Assembly: GCA_946122785.1 (NCBI GenBank)
Contig: CAMGYJ010000004.1
Coordinates: 60,520,679 to 60,584,678 of the forward strand
Length of the DNA: 64,000 nt
DNA from: Linum tenue
Lineage: Eukaryota > Streptophyta > Magnoliopsida > Malpighiales > Linaceae
Reading direction: 5' to 3'
The notes beneath the pieces are model-generated. The model did not search any database. It worked only from the letters and a program-made list of their open reading frames with translations, and had not been told where the DNA came from. Below, piece after piece: positions 49,274 through 60,019 of this stretch (its first letter is position 1; every line of letters starts with the position of its first letter). A program made the translations under genes and the position numbers.

Positions 49274-51312
49274 CAAGGTTGTCAAACCGGTTTATGCCGG
49301 TACGCCGGTTTTACAAGTGAAATGGTTCAACCGTGGTAGAACCAGTTTCATGCCGGTTATGCCGGTTTGTGCCGGTTTTACCACAATTTCTGGATATAAA
49401 TATTATAACCCATCACAAAATATATATCTAAAATACATCCATAATTGAATTAGGACAAGATTAAATACCAACTCATAAATGTTCATAAGTTAATGTTAAC
49501 ATCTAAATGTTCATAGTTAAATTCAACAAATACCACATAAACATTCATAGTTTAAAGTACATAACCAAACATTCTCAAAGATAACATCACCTAAACATTC
49601 AACAAACATCACCCAAATGTTCAAAGTACATAATCAAACATCCTCAAAGATAAAACCGTCCATCTCCATCTCCATTGCGTCAATGATTTGAGTAAGATCG
49701 AAATCGATTTCATCAGTCACATCATAATCAAAGTCCTCTGCACCAAACCACAAAACCATATATATGATTGTTAATAATGACAATTTCACTATTATAACAA
49801 GAATGCATTTACTTTAAATTGTAATATACTAAGCCAACCTTCAACACGAGGACGCTTTCTAGACGAGGATGATGATTCCTCCTGCTCCTCCTCTTCATAG
49901 AGAGCCTTTTCAATCTCCTCATAATCAATGTCTGCAGGTGGATCTTCCTCTACAATCCAAAAATCAATCTTATCCAATTGCTCATAGTCAATTGGATCTC
50001 TCTTCCACTCTTTCTTCAAGCACCTAAAAATCGATGAAACAATTAAGTATATAAAGTACTAATAAGTTTCACAATGTAACATGCAAAAAAAATATTACCT
50101 AGACTTCAATCTAAGATTGTATGTCACATAAACAAGATCGTTTAATCTCTGGTGCTCCAATCGATTCCTCCGCTTGCTATGAATTTGGTCAAATACACTC
50201 CAATTTCGCTCACAACCAGAAGATGATGATGTTTGAGACAAAAGTCGTATAGCAACACTTTGCAAATTTGGAGCATCATCTCCATATAGCGTCCACCATT
50301 CAGCTACATTCAAGTATATAAGTTCTAATAAGCAAATCTTATTTAACAAGATATACAAAAATAAATAATAGAGTCATTACAATTGATTACCTGGAGGTAA
50401 AGTAGTAGCACACGAGATAGCTGATTTTTTACCAAAGCTCCCAAGTCTTTCTCTAAAAAGTCTAATCTCCTTAATTGCTTCATCAGCATCCTCACATAAG
50501 CCTTCAGTCTCAAGGAGATCAACAAGCATACCTTGTACTCCACGCTCAGCTCGACATTCCGAGGTATATTGAAAAATGGGATTCAAGAAATAGGCAGCTG
50601 CATAGATGCTACGTCGAAAAGCATACTTTGATCTGATCTGAAAAATTGATCTGATCTGAAAAATTGAACATGGACTTTACAAAATTGAACAACAAGATTG
50701 CCAAACTCAAATGGGAAAAGGAGGTCATAATTTTCGTCCCCAACATTCATAGGTAGCTAATCAACTCTCTTGAACCATGTTCTGGGAAGCTTTCCAGTCA
50801 GAGTTGTTACCTGAGGCGAGGGCTGGAGCCTGGAGGTGAATTGAGGAAGGTGGCCTGCTGGTGCCACTCGATCGCCGCGCACAGGGAAGAAGAAGGGCTG
50901 TCGGCTGCCGCGTTTCCTGCCTCGCCGGACGGTTTTTCTGCTGTGAAAGGTGAACGCGACGGTGAGGGGAAGATGAGGGGAAGAACGCGCCGGAAGGAGG
51001 CTGCGGCGGAAGGAGGTCGTGACTTGGAGCTCTGGGCGGCGAAGTGGAGAAGAATGGGATCCCTCTCGCGATTTGGAGCTCGGCTGCGCGCTGTGAACCC
51101 TAACATAATTTTTTTTTTATAACAAAACGCCATCGTTTTTTGCATTTGGCCGGCATCTCCCAAACCGGTCGAACCACCGGAATTTCCGGTTTTGACCGGT
51201 TTTGACCGGTATTGACTGGAGGGTTGTGCCGGTGGTATTCCAGCCGGTTTTATGACCGGTACCGGTTGGACCTGGTTCAACCGGCCGGCATACCACTGGC
51301 ATGACAACCATG
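49274..51312. mobile_element. hAT element, 2039 bp, deletion derivative, 316 bp upstream of dirigent gene 1
   Basis: The ends are inverted copies CAAGGTTGTCA / CATGGTTGTCA with many subterminal GCCGGTT / AACCGGC words (49285-49375 and 51160-51295). A perfect 8-bp duplication ATAACAAT flanks it (49266-49273 and 51313-51320). Minus-strand exons for the C-terminal part of a transposase remain; the 5' coding part is gone. Confidence 0.93.
49634..50637 (-). pseudogene. hAT transposase, C-terminal exons only
   Basis: Four exons with good splice sites (descending: 50391-50637, 50099-50303, 49839-50023, 49634-49737). They carry the hAT dimerisation motif SSSSGCERNWSVF and RRNRLEHQRLNDLVYV, then an acidic tail (WIVEEDPPADIDYEEIEKAL, EEEEQEES), ending at TGA 49634-49636. 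The first retained exon starts at an acceptor (tttttcag) with nothing recognisable upstream. The BED zinc finger and the catalytic aspartates are therefore missing, so the element cannot move by itself. Confidence 0.85.
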
Positions 51313-51628
51313 ATAACAATTCACTATATAGTTGAACGAATATTATTACTTATTAGTTAAGTTGACCATAAAGTCTTTCAAATAACATTTCCTTTTCAGT
51401 TAAAAGAATACCATGCATTCAATGTGTGTTATTCGAAACCGACGCACCAAGTCGCATGCCTAATGCCGTAATGGAGTAATGGTGGCGGCCAGCTAATTAT
51501 TCGCAGAAAAGCAATTATTTACAAAATAAATAGCCACTCACCGTTAGCTTCCCTCTCTTCACTTTCACTTTCCCCCATCTCCTCGAACCCTAATTTCCAG
51601 CTGCGAAAGCAACATTTCCCTTACAGCC
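51313..51628 (+). promoter_or_regulatory. Proximal promoter of dirigent gene 1
   Basis: Only 316 bp separate the hAT right end from the ATG. A TATA-like AAAATAAATAG lies near 51522-51532 and matches AAATAAATA near 59950 upstream of gene 2. Anything further upstream in copy A is hAT sequence, unlike in copy B. Confidence 0.5.
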
Positions 51629-52228
51629 ATGGCCAAGTTTCTCCAGATCTCTTCCTCCCTCCTCACTCTACTCGTCCTCCTAACCTCCGCCATCTCCCTC
51701 ATCGCCGCCGCGAAACCGAAATCCCACGACGGCTTCTCCCGGCGCCTGTCTCCGGCGACGCTCCGCCTCAAGAAAGAGAAGCTCAGCCACCTCCGCTTCT
51801 ACTTCCACGACATCGTCTCCGGGCCCAACCCAACGGCGGTGCAAATCGTCCGGGCGCCTCCCACCGCCAACCTCTCGTCCACGGGCTTCGGCATGCTGGC
51901 CATGATCGACGACCCGCTGACGGCTGGGCCCGAGCCCACTTCCAAGCTGGTGGGCCGGGCCCAGGGGATTTACGGGTCGGCCTCGCTGAACGACGTCGGC
52001 CTGCTGATGGCCCTCAACTTCGCCTTCGTGGAAGGGAAGTTCAACGGGAGCACGCTGAGCGTTATGGGGAGGAACGCGGTGATGTCGCCGGTGAGGGAGA
52101 TGCCGGTCATCGGCGGGAGCGGGGTTTTCAGGTTTGCTAGGGGGTACGCTCAGGCCAGGACCCGGATTTTCAATCTGAGGACCGGAGATGCTGTGGTGGA
52201 GTATAATGTTTATGTATTCCATTACTGA
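51629..52228 (+). CDS. Dirigent protein 1
   Basis: Dirigent proteins are secreted beta-barrel proteins that steer the stereochemistry of phenoxy-radical coupling (lignans, gossypol-type and pterocarpan-type products). One exon, 199 residues, the usual family length. A hydrophobic signal peptide spans about residues 5-27 (SSLLTLLVLLTSA). The family signature LSHLRFYFHDIVSGPNPTAV follows at about 53-72, then STGFGMLAMIDDPLT, VGRAQGIYG, NAFVEGKFNGSTLSV-like, PVREMPVIGGSGVFRFARGY and the C-terminal NVYVFHY. The HDIVSGPNPTAV form points to the DIR-b/d class rather than DIR-a, so the substrate cannot be predicted. The start is the first ATG after the leader. The gene is the paralogue of 60020-60631. 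Confidence 0.96.
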   Translation: MAKFLQISSSLLTLLVLLTSAISLIAAAKPKSHDGFSRRLSPATLRLKKEKLSHLRFYFHDIVSGPNPTAVQIVRAPPTANLSSTGFGMLAMIDDPLTAGPEPTSKLVGRAQGIYGSASLNDVGLLMALNFAFVEGKFNGSTLSVMGRNAVMSPVREMPVIGGSGVFRFARGYAQARTRIFNLRTGDAVVEYNVYVFHY

Positions 52229-52733
52229 TAGCTAGCTTTTTCACCTTCACGTTGACAAATTTTGGTTCCTCCGGCCGATCGTCGGCCGCCATGAGTTCCC
52301 CTTTTCCGATTGTTTACTGCCGCCGCCCTGTTATATCCCAAATTTTGCTAATATCTACAACTCATGTACGTGATTGATAAAATATATACGTATGCAATTA
52401 ATAATTTAATACGTATGCAATTAGCAATTTTTATTATTATTAAAGAATAAAAAGAGTTTACAATAAATAATTTTATGTAACCATTGGTTTCGTCACACAA
52501 GGTCAATCACTATATGTGATGACGAATTTTTCGTCACATAAAAAATATTTTAGGTGACGCTCAACTTCGTTACATAAAAGTATATTCTCATCACATATTA
52601 TGTTTTGCCCGTCTCCATGATCCTACGACGTCCCTGATAGCCGTCAATGTGTATTAAGTTTTGTGACGCTATTAGAACTCAGTCTAAACAAGTCTCGAGT
52701 ACTATTTTTTTTTTCTAGAAGGCAATGCGAGAG
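52229..52733. other. 3' region of dirigent gene 1 and junction with copy B
   Basis: The 3' region shares TATATCCCAAATTTTGCTAATAT with gene 2. About 52490-52600 holds fold-back sequence (GTGATGACGAA...TTCGTCAC), a fragment of a small inverted-repeat element. Copy B homology starts at about 52608. Confidence 0.55.
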
Positions 52734-53760
52734 TTTTTTTTTTTTTGATGAATGATGAGAATATTATAAGAAAATAACCAATCCATGAAAGTACAAAGGT
52801 AAAAAATAAAAAGTCAGCAGCTCAACCAGTAGTAGAGCAAGCAAGCAATGAAAACAAAACAAAACAAAATTAAGCAAAAGAAAGAAAGGAAAAAAAAAAA
52901 AAAAAACCAACTCGAGATTAAAAAGAAGAAAGAACGTGAGGGTCAAATGAGGTGCTTCGTCCCGATCGCCATCCACTGGTGGAAGCGTCTATCTGAGATG
53001 CGACTAAAAGCTCGTAACCATCGTCCAACTATAAGAACAATCTTCTGTCCAATCTCTTTTGGGGAGGACTCCACATCCCTGAAAATCCTATTGTTTCTCT
53101 CCAACCAGATGTACCAACACACTGCATGGGGCAATAACTTGATGCAGTCTCTGAACCGTGGGTCACACCACAAGCCTCGCCAAGCAATGAGGAATTGGCG
53201 AATGAAAGGAAGGTAAGGACCATGAAGATCAAAAGCTTTTTTGAAATTATCCCATATGGCAATTGCAAATGGACATGAGAAAAAGAGATGTGAAATCGAT
53301 TCCTCATGTTGTTTGCAAAGAGAGCACCAATTCGGAAGAATCATCCCTCTTTTTCTCAAGTTATCCACAGTAGCAATCTTCTCATGAGAGACCATCCAAA
53401 GGAAGCAACATATTTTTGAGGGCACACAAGGATTCCACACCAACTTGAAAGGGAAAGCAGTGTCACCTCCAAAGTTACTCTCAATAAGGTTTGTAGCGAA
53501 AGAATGAACCGAGAAGACCATAGATGCCTCTAAGGGCCAAACCAAACGTGCAGGCCCTGTGGTAATCCAAAGTTGAGGAAGAGCATTCAACGTTTGCATC
53601 AAAAGAACACGTTCAACTTCAGCTCCACCCCTCAGAGATATAGTGAGAGGAATCTCCCAAGACCTATCAACCATAGAAAACATGTCAGACACAAAGGCAT
53701 CCAAGGATTGGGCTACGAACCCAACCCTTGGGAAATCACTCACCAAAAGTTTGCCACAAG
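52734..53760 (-). mobile_element. 5'-truncated LINE with zf-RVT domain, interrupted by the hAT element
   Basis: A T run at 52733-52746 is the poly(A) tail of a minus-strand insertion. The minus frame 52943-53760 encodes the C-terminal part of ORF2 (FKLVWNPCVPSKICCFLWM, CSLCKQHEESISHLFFSC, WYIWLERNNRIFRD), intact over about 270 residues, with no reverse transcriptase domain. Compared with copy A it replaces about 20 bp between GGCAATGCGAG and TTTGCC. The 4.66-kb hAT element is inserted at its 5' end. Confidence 0.85.
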
Positions 53761-54373
53761 TAGGGGTGGGCATTGGTGCGGTCCAAACCGCTCCGCCCGC
53801 TCCAAATCGCTTATGCGGTCAATCCAAACCGCACCATTAAGATTGCGGTTTAATTTGCGGTCTAATCCTAAGCGGTTCGCGGTTTTGTGGTACGGGTCGA
53901 CCGAAACTGCGCGGTTGCGGTTCAAAACCGCAAACCACTAAATCCCTACCCAGCTCAGCGAGGGATTCACGAGCAAGCCTTGCGGCGGCGCCATCCCGAC
54001 GATTCCTCCCTCTCGAATTCCTCCATCCTGGCGCCGACGATTCCTCCCTCTCGAATTCCTCCATCCCGACGATTCCTCCATCCCGACTACCTACCCGACG
54101 ACGTCGATCTATCCGTGCCTCTCGACGACTACCTACCCGCCATTGTTCCACGACGGGCCCTGCAAGAGCACCACTGAGAGGCGAATCAGGCGATAGCTCC
54201 AGCGTCGACGGCGACGATTCCTCCATCCCGACTCCCGATCTGTTCTTGCGAGGGTACTCCCGACATCCCGACTCCAGCGCCGACGATTCCTCTGGTACTC
54301 TCTTTCTCCCTCCTCTTTCCCTTCTGTTCTTCAGTCTTCACTTTCGTTGTGCACTTCTACCACATTTCAAATC

Positions 54374-54742
54374 ATGGATGAGCAAGCCTGGTGTTAGGAT
54401 TATGAAGAGCATCACTGCAATGAACACTGGCCCCCAGTCTATCATTTTTTCCATTCCCCTTCCCTTTTGTAGAATTTTCTTGTTTCCTTCTTCTTCTGGT
54501 ATTGAGTTGCCCTCTGTTCACTTTCTCTAGGATGAAGTTATGTGGGGATTTATAAATGGGTTGAGAAAGTTTGGTTTATTACCTCATGGGTGATAGATAG
54601 ATATATGACTGATGAGTTCGTTTGGGTGAACCACACGCTAGCTAGCTTCAGTGAGGAGCAGTGGCAGGCAGGAAGGATCAAGCTATCCATCCAATCGCCC
54701 GCTGTAGCACAGCTTAGGGAGCGTAAGAAGGCAACGTACTAG
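54374..54742 (+). other. Protein-like fragment inside the hAT element, unknown origin
   Basis: Open segments in this stretch read like protein: SWMSKPGVRIMKSITAMNTG near 54375-54434 and then NHTLASFSEEQWQAGRIKLS near 54630-54690, ending at TAG 54740-54742. They do not resemble transposase and I do not recognise them. They may be exons of a captured host gene. Confidence 0.3.
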
Positions 54743-55781
54743 TTACTATTTTATACAATACTGCGAGTCGATTCTCAGAAAGGAAGAACCATGATCAAAA
54801 GTGAAAGAAACAGAGTTTGGAAAAAAGAGATAGAAAGAAAAGTCTGATCATCACATTTCCTTTGCCCCTTCGTGGGTTTCCTACTAGGCTTCGTGGGTTT
54901 CCATCTATGGAGGCCATTTTCATTCAAACAGAGAGATGGTCTCCCATTCAAAACCGACATGAAATGGACTTAAATGGTTGATACTGTACACTCTGCATTC
55001 ATGGCTGCTTGATGACATGATTAATCCACGTATATTATCTCCAGGGTACTTAGTTCTGATTAGAGTCGTAAAACATCAAAAACCAGTTAAACCCAGATGA
55101 TAATCTGCAGAGCTATTTCCTTCATTAGTACTCTGATGCAGTATTGGTACTTCCAGCAACTTGTTAATGTAGAAAATATGTTATTAGATGCATTAATCCA
55201 TGTTTCTAACTGTTTTCTTTCAAATTCGATATCAACCAGTTGGGAAAAAGAAGATATTATCTGCAAAATGAAATCAAAAAGCTCGCAGGGAAAACGAGCT
55301 CAAGCATCGGTATCTAGTGAGGTGAGTTTCTTTGACTATGGTTACATTCTTAAGTGGGATTTGGTGTGTGTGTGTGTGTGTTTACTTATGTGGTCCGTTG
55401 CCACCTGGTTTGCTTGCTTTGGTTTGCTTGCTTTGTTAGCTGTCCTGGTTTATGCTGGTTTTGTGAATGGATTAGTTGCTCTGTCGACCTTAAAACTGTG
55501 TGCATGCTACAGATTGTCCTCTCATTAAATTATTGAACCTGGAGGAGTAGGTCTCTGTACACAGTACAGCAAGTGGTGCTGGAGCTTGCGTGGCAGATTT
55601 TAAGGCTTTGGATAAGAATTGCTTGGGGGGTTTGGTTTCCTTCAAAGTCATAAAGTGTGTGGTGTTGCTTTTTCTAAGGTCTTCCCTATAGTTGTTGTTG
55701 CTGATGATGATGTCTGAAGTCTTCTTCTCTGTGTATGTATTCTCTATGTATTGTATGTATTGTTGTGTTGCTTGAACTTAG

Positions 55782-57333
55782 AATCACGGTTGACAATGCT
55801 AGCTCGAATGACACTGCAATAGAAGAATTGAAAAGTATTTTTGATGATAGAAAGATTAGCATGTGTGATGGCAAATTCCTTCACGTCAGATGTGTTGCCC
55901 ATATAATGAACCTTGTTGTGATGGATGGATTGTCTGAGATATCTGTCTCTATCAAGAGAATCAGGGAGGCTGTGAGATTTATTAGGCAATCACCTGCTAG
56001 AATTCAAAAGTTCAATAATTTTGTTGCTCTTGATAATACAAGCAAAAGTGGCTTGTGTCTTGATGTTCCAACGAGGTGGAACTCGACCTTTTTGATGTTG
56101 CAATCTGCTGTGAAGTATGAGCATGCTTTTGATCTTTATCGATTGTCAGATAAGCAGTTTAAAAATGATCTTGAAGCTAAGAGTGGAATACCTGATATAC
56201 ATGATTGGGAGAGTGCTAGAAGAATGATGAAATTCTTGGAGCAGTTTTATCACTTTACTTTAAAAGTTTCTGGTTCACAATACATAACCTCCAACTTGTT
56301 TCTTCCTGAAGTTGGGAATTTGTACAATTTGTTGAAGAGTTGGATGGTTGTAAACAATGAGGATTACCAATTAAGCTTCATGGCAACGAAGATGAAACAG
56401 AAATATGAGAAGTATTGGGGAGATGTTGACAAGATGAACAAGTTGTTGTACATTGCTGCCGTTTTAGATCCACGGCGAAAGTTGCGCTTTATTGGTTTCG
56501 CTCTCAAGTGGATGTATGATGATGAGAAATCGGCTAGTGATTTGACAAGTGATGTTGAGGATGCTACTTATGAGTTGTATGCTCATTATGAGAATCAAGT
56601 AGGTGAAGCTTCATCCTCCTCTCAATCAGAACTAGATGAAGATGGTGGAAACGTGGATCTAATTGCGGAGTATATGAAGCAATTGCAAAAAGAAAGAGGT
56701 GTAGTCAACAAAACTGAGTTGGATAGGTATTTGAACGAGGAAGTCGAAAGATCAATGGATCCCAAATTTGATGTGCTAGGCTGGTGGAAAGTAAACAGCC
56801 ACAGGTTTCCAACTTTGTCTAAGATGGCAAGGGATGTATTGGCTATCCCTATTTCTACAGTTTCGTCTGAAGCGGCTTTTAGCACTGGAGGGAGAGTACT
56901 GAATGATTTTAGGAGTTCTTTGACTCCTAAGATTGTGGAGGCCCTTATTTGTACTCAGGATTGGCTCCGCGCAGACTCTAGTCCATGTGTAGTTGAAGAA
57001 GATTCAGAGGAGATCGACAATATTGATGAAGGTAAGCTTTCTTAGAATAAAAATGCTATTAGTTTTGTTTAATGCTCAAGTTGATGGTGACATTTTATGA
57101 ATTTCAGAGTTGAGCATGGTGTTGAAGGCTATTAACATATCTGATGTTCCACTTCCTTTTACCAATACCCCTCGTACGAGTCCTATTATACAGGCAAACG
57201 CAAACACGTCAGGTAATTGATCTAATAATCTTATACAGAGTTGTGATCTGCCTGTCCATCCTAAACCATTCATTCAAAGTGATCAGAATCTGAAACGTTT
57301 TATATCCGTTTTACAGGTGGTATGGGGTTATAA
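55782..57333 (+). pseudogene. hAT transposase, C-terminal two thirds
   Basis: Three exons: 55782-57031, 57108-57212, 57317-57333, ending with TAA. The first begins after an acceptor (gaacttag) with ITVDNASSNDTAIEEL, whose Asp is the second catalytic residue of the hAT RNase-H fold. It continues with the conserved RCVAHIMNLVV and PTRWNSTFLML and the C-terminal dimerisation region (LAIPISTVSSEAAFSTGGRV, then RSSLTPKIVEALICTQDWLR). The BED zinc finger and the first catalytic Asp should lie upstream but are absent. Within the exons there is no stop, so the loss of function is due to the 5' deletion, not slow decay. Confidence 0.9.
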
Positions 57334-58337
57334 CTTATAAGGATCCGTTTGCAGCCATGGGATTGCTTGAGAGTTGCCCGAATCTGAAGTCCTTCATTTC
57401 TTAAAACAGGATGCTGTAGGATGATGGCCACTAGCTAGTGCTTCTGACTTTGTTTTATTTAGAGTAATTTGTGTTTGAAGTTCATGTTGTGTGTGGAAGA
57501 CGTAGTGATAACTGGGATTAATGTATTTCTAGCCCAAGAGGGCAAGCCAAGACTGTTGCCATTTGGATATTAGGTTGTGTCCTTCTTGTCTCCATGGGTA
57601 CAGTTGCCATTTGGATATCATTGTCTTAACAGTAGAAGCAATCCCAGGGTACAGATTGTCCAAACCAACTGATACGACCTCAACAAACCTCGACCTGGAA
57701 AACCCTGCATCGACGAATATAACCCAGGAGAAGATAACCCAATTGTATCGATCTTGTCCATTGTTCGCCGTCGTCCACTGCTTCCGCCGCCGCCATCTCA
57801 ACTTCTTCGTGGCCGCCTGTCATCGTTGATCACCGCCGACTGAGGAGGACAGGGATCGGAAACAAGAGGGGGGCCGCCACAGCCACTTTGATCAATTCCC
57901 GTTGGCATCGCTCGTCTCGCAATTGAATCTAAAGGGAGATTGAACTTCGCCCGAGAGAGAAGTGAACCAGAATCGGAGTTTCAGATAGAGCGAGAGGGAG
58001 AGCCCCAGTCATCGCCTTCCGTCCCCCCAACCGTCTGTGCGCTGAGCTCTGCAGTCGTGTTGCTGGATAATCATTTCAGGTATGGCTCCGCTTTTAGTCC
58101 GAACGAGTTAGTCCATAGTTGTATCTGTCGAATCTGTGATTGATGGCCGTGGTTTATGCTCCCATCCGGCTTGAAGAGCCCGAAATTCCTCTCCGAAGTT
58201 GTGCTATCTGTTTTCTATTTGTTTCATTATGAATTGCGGTCAAATCTGCGGTGCGGGCTAAACCGTACCAAACCGCTAACCTATGAGGTTTGGTTTGATC
58301 GCACCGATTATATTGCGGTCCAACATGCGGTGCGGTC

Positions 58338-58395
58338 CAATTAATATGCGGTGCGGTGCGGTTTGTATCAAAGCGGTGCGGTGCGGTGCGGTGCG
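58338..58395. repeat. Subterminal GCGGT pentamer array of the hAT element
   Basis: GCGGT units repeat almost perfectly next to the right terminal inverted repeat. Single GCGGT / ACCGC words are scattered at the left end (53778-53930). Such clusters are the usual transposase-binding sites. Confidence 0.8.
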
Positions 58396-58426
58396 AACTG
58401 CACCAATGCCCACCCCTAGCCACAAG

Positions 58427-59323
58427 GTGGCGGTGAGGCCGGAATGTGAATGTTGAGTTATTACAAATTAATTAACTCATTTTTCTTGATGGCATTGATT
58501 AATTCTGACCCGAAAAGTCCAAACCATTCCTCTAAAGTCTCTCTGATTTGTGGCGGAAGCTTTGACTGCCCGCAATGGCGGAAGCTTCTCGTTCACCATA
58601 TCATGTATAAATTATATGTGGTCTTGCTCTTTTTAGTTTTCTACGTCGAAGGAAAGGAGAAATTATTGCTGTCCCGTTTCCGCCCCAATTTTGGGGTCGG
58701 TCGAACGAGCAGCAGCAGGTCATTAGTCATTTCAGCTTTTGTCTCGTTTCAAAGCTTGCAAATTATTAGTCCACAAACACGACGCTTGCTAAAAGCTCCT
58801 GGGCTGAGTTTCGATCCCTTCCAATTACCATCACTAATTACCTTTTCTTCCGGTGGAATTGCTTGATGCTAGCTTGCCAGAAGCTACAAGACTTTTCTTA
58901 TGACTTGATCAAAACGAATCGATTCGAGTTTTTCAAATCAATATGATATATAAATAGATATCTGATGACAAACGAATCAATTTGATTAAGTTGTCTCAAA
59001 ACGAAACAATTAAGTCAAATTGACACATTACAATTGCTCATCCAAATCCAAATTACTTATTCGTGACATTTATAGTTGATAATTGAGTTACTTATTAGTG
59101 GCGCAAGATTGTTTTTTTATCTTAATCTTCTTAACAATTTAAAATCATCCATGCCATAAAGTAAACTTTTTTCTATAAAATGAAACTACTTTACTTTTCA
59201 CTAGTACTCAACAAATCTTACACATCGTATATTTATTTCGTTCACCGATTCATACTCTTTTTCGTGCTCCGCATCAACTGCCTTCCCTCGACACAGTGCA
59301 CACCAACCCTCCATCAGAATGTT
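58427..59323. other. Copy B noncoding sequence, empty sites for the copy A insertions
   Basis: Aligns to copy A in pieces: 58427-58566 with 42365-42677, 58567-58800 with 47377-47609, 58838-59320 with 48300-49250. No gene. It contains undisturbed versions of the copia and LINE target sites of copy A. Confidence 0.7.
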
Positions 59324-59649
59324 TGTTATAAACGCCCTGCTACGGATCGGGAAATCGCCGGAATTGACAAAGCAAGAATACGAAAGCGAGAATCGAAAAC
59401 ACGACACACGATTTACGTGGTTCACTAACACGATGTGTGTTAGCTACGTCCACGGGCGAGAGAGAGCCGATTTCACTATATCAAGGAGATTACATATTAC
59501 AGAGGAGTATGAGAAGTATTTATAGCACTTCTCCATGTGGGTCTAAACCTAATCCAATCTGACAAAGGAAACGGTTACAGACCAGGCCCAAAATCCGAAC
59601 CCGATTACCAGTCGTAGCGGCTGATAGTCCGATTCAAGTCATATCAACA
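59324..59649 (-). mobile_element. Solo LTR of the same copia family
   Basis: Reverse-orientation LTR (TGTTATAAACGC at the left, CATATCAACA at the right) flanked by a perfect 5-bp duplication ATGTT (59319-59323 and 59650-59654). Compared with the left LTR at 42678 it lacks about 38 bp and has several substitutions. No internal sequence remains, as after LTR-LTR recombination. Copy A has the undisturbed target near 49250. Confidence 0.95.
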
Positions 59650-59654
59650 ATGTT

Positions 59655-60019
59655 CTTGCATAGCATTACATAACACCAAACAATACCACCACACAAAATT
59701 GGACCAATAATCTCCATACATGAGACAACAAACGCCATTAACAATCTAACATACAAACTCAAACAATTAAGAAATGTTAAAAGGGCACGGATAGCAATTC
59801 ACTATAGAGTTTTGTAGTTATATTTCTTTTTGTAGTTAAAAGAACACCATACATTCAATGTGTGGACTAAATGGAATACATTTCCATTTAGTCGCATTCC
59901 TACTAGTGGTGGCGTGCCACTAATTATTCCAAGCGGAAAAGCAATATACAAATAAATAACCCATCCATCTCCTTGAACTCTAATTAGCAGCTGCATATAG
60001 CTAACATTTTGCTTCAGCC
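59655..60019 (+). promoter_or_regulatory. Upstream region of dirigent gene 2
   Basis: Related to 51313-51628 over its last about 220 bp (AAAAGAACACCATACATTCAATGTG versus the copy A form, then AAAAGCAATATACAAATAAATA). Copy A lacks about 120 bp of this stretch next to its hAT insertion. Confidence 0.5.

Larger units (their letters stand above)
41960..52607. repeat. Tandem segmental duplication, copy A (ends with dirigent gene 1)
   Basis: Sequence beginning CCGTCTGTATGATCCTACG and then TCAATGTGTATTAAGTTTTG recurs at about 52608. The shared order is: GGCAATGCGAG (42320 / 52723), TGGCGGTGGTGAGGC-like (42370 / 58427), TTTGACTGCCC (42667 / 58561), GGTCTTGCTCTTTTTAG (47433 / 58619), GGAATTGCTTGATGCTAG (48958 / 58854), CCTCCATCAGAATGTT (49240 / 59308), then the dirigent gene. 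Copy A is lengthened by a copia element, a LINE fragment and two hAT elements. Confidence 0.85.
53761..58418. mobile_element. hAT transposon, 4658 bp, near-complete ends
   Basis: Inverted ends share TAGGGGTGGGCATTGGTGC. A perfect 8-bp duplication GCCACAAG flanks it (53753-53760 and 58419-58426). Both subterminal regions are packed with GCGGT / ACCGC words. The plus strand carries the 3' exons of a transposase (55782-57333). The missing N-terminal coding part suggests an internal deletion between about 54750 and 55780. Clean ends and target duplication mean it could still move if transposase is supplied. Confidence 0.95.

Noticed and set aside
50807..51319. 170-residue minus-strand frame at the hAT end
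   Set aside because: It runs through the terminal and subterminal repeats of the hAT element and is not part of the transposase exons.
51680..52222. 180-residue frame antisense to dirigent gene 1
   Set aside because: A shadow of the GC-rich dirigent coding strand; it has no recognisable domain.
58338..58395. Short tandem GCGGT array as a telomere- or centromere-like repeat
   Set aside because: It belongs to the subterminal binding-site cluster of the hAT element, and the same word occurs at its other end.
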